A model generated the notes under the pieces. That model saw nothing but the letters and a program-made list of their open reading frames with translations. It was not told the DNA's origin and searched no databases. Positions 61,072 to 64,000 of a stretch of 64,000 bases of DNA are shown one piece after another. Each line of letters begins with the position of its first letter. Position 1 is the stretch's first letter. The position numbers and the translations under genes were made by a program. Source of the stretch: Eubacteriales bacterium (lineage in GTDB: Bacteria > Bacillota > Clostridia > Lachnospirales > Lachnospiraceae); the NCBI GenBank assembly GCA_030536555.1, contig JAUNPU010000009.1:41149-105148 (forward strand), written 5' to 3'.

Positions 61072-61922
61072 TGGAGGTAATCGTAGCGAAGACGGCGGGT
61101 TTCTGCTTCGGCGTGAAGCGGGCTGTGGATCAGGTCTATGAGCAGATCGAGAAGGCGGATCAGCAGGTGTACACCTACGGTCCCATCATCCACAATGAAG
61201 AGGTGGTAAGGGACTTGGAGGAAAAGGGTGTGAAGGTCCTGAACACGGTGGAGGAGCTTAAGGGTCTGAAGGACGGGATCGTGGTGATCCGTTCCCACGG
61301 TGTGGGGAAGGAGATCTACGACATTCTGGAAGCAGGCGGAATCACGGTTGTGGATGCAACCTGTCCGTTTGTGAAGAAGATTCACCGGATCGTGCAGGAG
61401 CAGCAGGCGGCAGGACGCCGTGTGATCATCGTGGGCAATCCGGATCATCCGGAGGTGCAGGGAATCCGCGGGTGGGGCAATTTGGACACTTTGGTGGTGG
61501 AAACACCCGAACAGGTGGACAATTTGCCGGTTCAGACAGAAGAAAAGCTGTGTATCGTGTCCCAAACGACATTTAATTACAAGAAATTTCAAGATTTAGT
61601 TGAAAAATTTGAGAAAAAGGGTTATGATATACTTGTTTTAAATACGATTTGCAATGCAACACAGGAGCGACAAGTGGAAGCTAAGCGTATTGCTTCTGAA
61701 GTGGATGCTATGATTGTCATAGGCGGCAGGAATAGCTCCAACACACAGAAACTCTACGAGATATGCCAAAAGGAGTGTAAGAACACCTATTACATCCAGA
61801 CCCTAGGCGATTTCAATCCTGAATGTGTGAATTCTGTGCGCAGCGTAGGTATTACAGCAGGGGCATCCACCCCCAATCAAATTATCGAGGAGGTTCATAC
61901 TAATGTCAGAATTAAGTTTTGA
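61071..61922 (+). CDS. ispH: IspH, 4-hydroxy-3-methylbut-2-enyl diphosphate reductase
   Basis: The last enzyme of the MEP isoprenoid pathway, an Fe-S protein. The three cluster cysteines are C12 (GFCFGVKRAVD), C98 (DATCPFVKK) and C194 (NTICNATQERQ); substrate histidines are H41, H76 and H126. 283 residues is normal. In many Clostridia IspH is fused to ribosomal protein S1; here the S1 gene is separate but overlaps the ispH end by 20 bp in another frame. Base composition changes sharply inside the gene: the first 490 bp are GC-rich like the neighbours, while about 61555-61720 is markedly AT-rich and contains a promoter-like sequence. Confidence 0.95.
   Translation: MEVIVAKTAGFCFGVKRAVDQVYEQIEKADQQVYTYGPIIHNEEVVRDLEEKGVKVLNTVEELKGLKDGIVVIRSHGVGKEIYDILEAGGITVVDATCPFVKKIHRIVQEQQAAGRRVIIVGNPDHPEVQGIRGWGNLDTLVVETPEQVDNLPVQTEEKLCIVSQTTFNYKKFQDLVEKFEKKGYDILVLNTICNATQERQVEAKRIASEVDAMIVIGGRNSSNTQKLYEICQKECKNTYYIQTLGDFNPECVNSVRSVGITAGASTPNQIIEEVHTNVRIKF
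61600..61628 (+). promoter_or_regulatory. Possible internal promoter for rpsA inside ispH
   Basis: TTGAAA (61600-61605), 17 bp, TATGAT (61623-61628), within the AT-rich patch of ispH and about 270 bp ahead of rpsA. It would allow S1 to be made independently of cmk-ispH. Confidence 0.5.
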
Positions 61923-63021
61923 ACAAATGTTGGAGGAATCATTAAAGACTATTCGTACAGGGGAGATCGTCACTGGTAAGGTCATCGATGTAAAAGATGA
62001 TGAAATCGTCTTAAATATTGGCTATAAATCAGATGGTATCATTCCGAGAAGTGAGTACACCAACGAATCTAACGTTGATTTAAGAACCCTGGTTCAGGTT
62101 GGCGACGAGATGGAAGCAAAGGTTGTCAAAGTGAACGACGGCGAAGGTCAGGTAGCTCTGTCCTACAAGAGACTGGCTGCTGACAAGGGCAACAAGAGAC
62201 TGGAAGAGGCATTCGAGAACCATGAAGTGCTGACCGCTAAGGTTGCACAGGTTTTAGACGGCGGCTTAAGCGTTGTTGTGGAGGAGGCAAGAGTCTTCAT
62301 CCCGGCAAGCCTGGTTTCCGACACCTATGAGAAGGATCTGACCAAGTACGCAGGTCAGGAGATCGAATTCGTGATTACCGAGTTCAATCCGAAGAGAAGA
62401 AGAGTCATCGGCGACAGAAAGCAGCTGATGGTTGCAAAGAAGGCGGAGATGCAGAAAGCTCTGTTCGAGAGAATCCATGTTGGCGATACCGTTGAGGGCG
62501 TTGTGAAGAACGTGACCGATTTCGGTGCATTCATCGACTTAGGCGGCGCTGACGGTCTGCTGCACATCTCCGAGATGTCCTGGGGCCGTGTAGAGAACCC
62601 GAAGAAGGTATTCAAGACCGGCGATAAGGTTACCGCTCTGATCAAGGATATCAGCGGTGAGAAGATCGCTCTGAGCCTTAAGTTCCCGGAGCAGAATCCG
62701 TGGGCAAACGCAGACGAGAAGTACGCAGTAGGCAATGTAGTTACCGGTCGTGTAGCTCGTATGACCGACTTTGGTGCATTCGTTGAGTTAGAGCCGGGCG
62801 TAGACGCTCTGTTGCACGTATCCCAGATTTCCAGAGAGCACGTTGAGAAGCCGGCAGATGTACTGTCCATCGGACAGGAAGTAGAAGCTAAGGTTGTAGA
62901 CTTCAACGGCGAAGACAGAAAGATCAGCCTGAGCATCAAGGCTCTGCAGGCACCGGTTCACACCGAGGATGCAGATGTGGCTGACGTTGATATCGACGCA
63001 GTGGCAGCTGACGCTGAGTAA
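61903..63021 (+). CDS. rpsA: Ribosomal protein S1-like, four S1 RNA-binding domains
   Basis: A 372-residue protein with four S1 domains, at about residues 16-85, 103-170, 187-256 and 272-342; the last two are most typical (GVVKNVTDFGAFIDLGGADGL... and RVARMTDFGAFVELEPGVDAL...). It binds mRNA on the ribosome. The start ATG lies inside the ispH end and is preceded by GAGGAGG, so the overlap is real coupling rather than a misread fusion. The short acidic tail is specific to this group. A terminator follows 30 bp later. Confidence 0.92.
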   Translation: MSELSFEQMLEESLKTIRTGEIVTGKVIDVKDDEIVLNIGYKSDGIIPRSEYTNESNVDLRTLVQVGDEMEAKVVKVNDGEGQVALSYKRLAADKGNKRLEEAFENHEVLTAKVAQVLDGGLSVVVEEARVFIPASLVSDTYEKDLTKYAGQEIEFVITEFNPKRRRVIGDRKQLMVAKKAEMQKALFERIHVGDTVEGVVKNVTDFGAFIDLGGADGLLHISEMSWGRVENPKKVFKTGDKVTALIKDISGEKIALSLKFPEQNPWANADEKYAVGNVVTGRVARMTDFGAFVELEPGVDALLHVSQISREHVEKPADVLSIGQEVEAKVVDFNGEDRKISLSIKALQAPVHTEDADVADVDIDAVAADAE

Positions 63022-63051
63022 TTTGGATTCCTGTTGTTATCCAGGCGAGAT

Positions 63052-63089
63052 AAGGCGCTGTGGGGAAGAGATTCCCTGCGGCGCCTTTT
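63052..63089 (+). terminator. Terminator of the cmk-ispH-rpsA operon, overlapping the next promoter
   Basis: AAGGCGC and GCGCCTT close a long stem that continues inside with TGGGGAA/TTCCCTG, followed by TTTTG. The last T bases are the -35 of the next promoter. Confidence 0.82.
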
Positions 63090-63116
63090 GACGTTTACCG
63101 GAAAAGAAAGTATAAT
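63088..63116 (+). promoter_or_regulatory. SigA promoter of the MoxR-type gene
   Basis: TTGACG (63088-63093), 17 bp, TATAAT (63111-63116), 35 bp ahead of the start codon. Confidence 0.82.
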
Positions 63117-63151
63117 GGACATCAGAAGGATTATGCAAGAAGGAGAAGTGT

Positions 63152-64000
63152 ATGGAACAGAGGAAAGAAATGAAGCCGCCTGTAGAGGTGCGCTATGCAG
63201 AGGAGCTTGCGGCGCTTGCCGCCTGGGATACAGGAAAGAAACCCATAGGCTGGAAGCTGTCACCGAGAGCGGTGCGGATGTTTATTCTGGGAAGTAAAAC
63301 GCCGATCCCGTGGAAGGACAGCGAGTTGAAGATTCAGAAGAAGTACCTGGGCAATGATCCGCTGGTGGAGCGCTGTATCATCACGCTGGCAGGCAACCGG
63401 GGACTGATGCTGGTGGGAGAGCCGGGCACGGCAAAGACCATGCTCTCGGAGCTTCTGTCGGCGGCCATCAGCGGTACCAGCACCAACACGATTCAGGGCA
63501 CGGCGGGGACCACGGAGGACATGATCAAATACAGCTGGAATTATGCGCTGCTGCTGGCAAAGGGACCGGTGCGGGAAGCGCTGGTTCCGGCGCCCCTGTA
63601 TACGGGGATGGAGCAGGGGATTCTGACCCGTTTTGAGGAAATCACCAGAACTCCGGCGGAGATTCAGGACAGCCTGATCAGTGTGCTCAGCGACAAGATT
63701 TTAAATGTACCGGAGCTGGGGGAGGAAGGGCTGCTGTTTGCAAAGCAGGGGTTCAATGTGATCGGCACCGCCAATACGAGAGATAAGGGCGTCAACGAGA
63801 TGAGCAGCGCCCTCAAGCGCCGCTTCAACTTCGAGACGGTGCTTCCGGTGCGGGATGTGGCGCTGGAAAAGCAGATTATCATTCAGGAAGTGAAGAATCT
63901 GGCTCAGGAGAATCAGATTGCCATGCCGGTGGATGAGGACGTGGCGGAGCTTCTGGCATCCACCTACCATGAGCTGCGGGAAGGCATTTCTTCCATGGGA
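63152..64000 (+). CDS. MoxR-type AAA+ ATPase (partial, runs off the right edge)
   Basis: From ATG 63152 (behind AAGGAGAAG) the frame stays open to the window end, giving 283 residues. The AAA_5-like core has Walker A LVGEPGTAKTML near residue 91, Walker B region RFEEITRTP, sensor 1 IGTANTRDKGVNEM and the arginine finger region SSALKRRFNFE. MoxR ATPases act as chaperones that assemble or load metal cofactors or move target proteins, usually with a VWA-domain partner encoded next to them; that partner would be outside the window. About 60 residues of N-terminal extension precede the ATPase core. Confidence 0.88.
   Translation, partial: MEQRKEMKPPVEVRYAEELAALAAWDTGKKPIGWKLSPRAVRMFILGSKTPIPWKDSELKIQKKYLGNDPLVERCIITLAGNRGLMLVGEPGTAKTMLSELLSAAISGTSTNTIQGTAGTTEDMIKYSWNYALLLAKGPVREALVPAPLYTGMEQGILTRFEEITRTPAEIQDSLISVLSDKILNVPELGEEGLLFAKQGFNVIGTANTRDKGVNEMSSALKRRFNFETVLPVRDVALEKQIIIQEVKNLAQENQIAMPVDEDVAELLASTYHELREGISSMG

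Overview
The window reads as a chromosomal segment of an anaerobic, low-branch Firmicute of the class Clostridia, most likely a gut Lachnospiraceae. Evidence: moderately GC-rich coding sequence with AT-rich spacers, strong AGGAGG-type ribosome binding sites, SigA-type promoters, a cmk-ispH-rpsA neighbourhood, one large PurL with a glutaminase tail, an mcsA-mcsB-clpC operon, and a ManXYZ PTS with its DUF956 partner. Genus cannot be fixed from sequence alone. Almost every gene is on the + strand; the clear exceptions are a LysR regulator and a predicted antisense RNA.

Layout. 1-2041: end of an unidentified repeat-containing protein, an aspartate-dehydrogenase-like enzyme and a D-2-hydroxyacid dehydrogenase. 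2042-2750: a gene-free stretch with three kinds of repeat, a terminator and a promoter. 2751-7614: a YtrA-type GntR regulator followed by mcsA, mcsB and clpC (protein quality control), with the GntR gene where CtsR is usually found. 7820-9858: a conserved small protein, radA and tRNA-Trp. 10029-11633: an AAA-ATPase/nuclease-fold accessory gene directly after the tRNA. 11900-15559: an HPr-like protein that lacks the catalytic histidine, then manX-manY-manZ-manO. 15648-20852: a DinG-like helicase, LysR, luxS, a truncated sigma-like protein and an AT-rich orphan. 21084-24848: purL. 24849-25795: a palindromic repeat element, a probable type I toxin-antitoxin locus and a DeoR remnant.

25796-36313 holds two catabolic clusters built around three Gfo/Idh/MocA dehydrogenases, a LacI regulator with two identical palindromic operators, two putative transporters, an M20 amidohydrolase and a zinc-motif methyltransferase of the URO-D superfamily. 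36498-49204 is a glycan utilisation locus: sugar ABC importer, YesM/YesN two-component system, a GH130 phosphorylase/hydrolase, a very large GH106-like hydrolase and a phosphohexomutase, which together suggest uptake of a mannoside or rhamnoside and conversion through a sugar 1-phosphate. 49698-64000 is mostly housekeeping: a second AAA-ATPase/nuclease-fold gene, a HemC-CobA-HemD fusion, aspartokinase, an M28-like lipoprotein with a degenerate active site, a double-domain PPK2 kinase, a BaiN/HI0933-type flavoprotein, cmk, ispH, rpsA and the start of a MoxR-type AAA gene.

The most unusual structure is a dispersed intergenic element present three times (2229-2503, 24917-25150, and inverted at 49215-49479). 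Each copy is an ordered set of four palindromes of about 40 bp with arms TTTGGACAAT/ATTGTCCAAA and nearly fixed spacing. I do not recognise it as a described family. No rRNA, CRISPR array, IS transposase or prophage was found.
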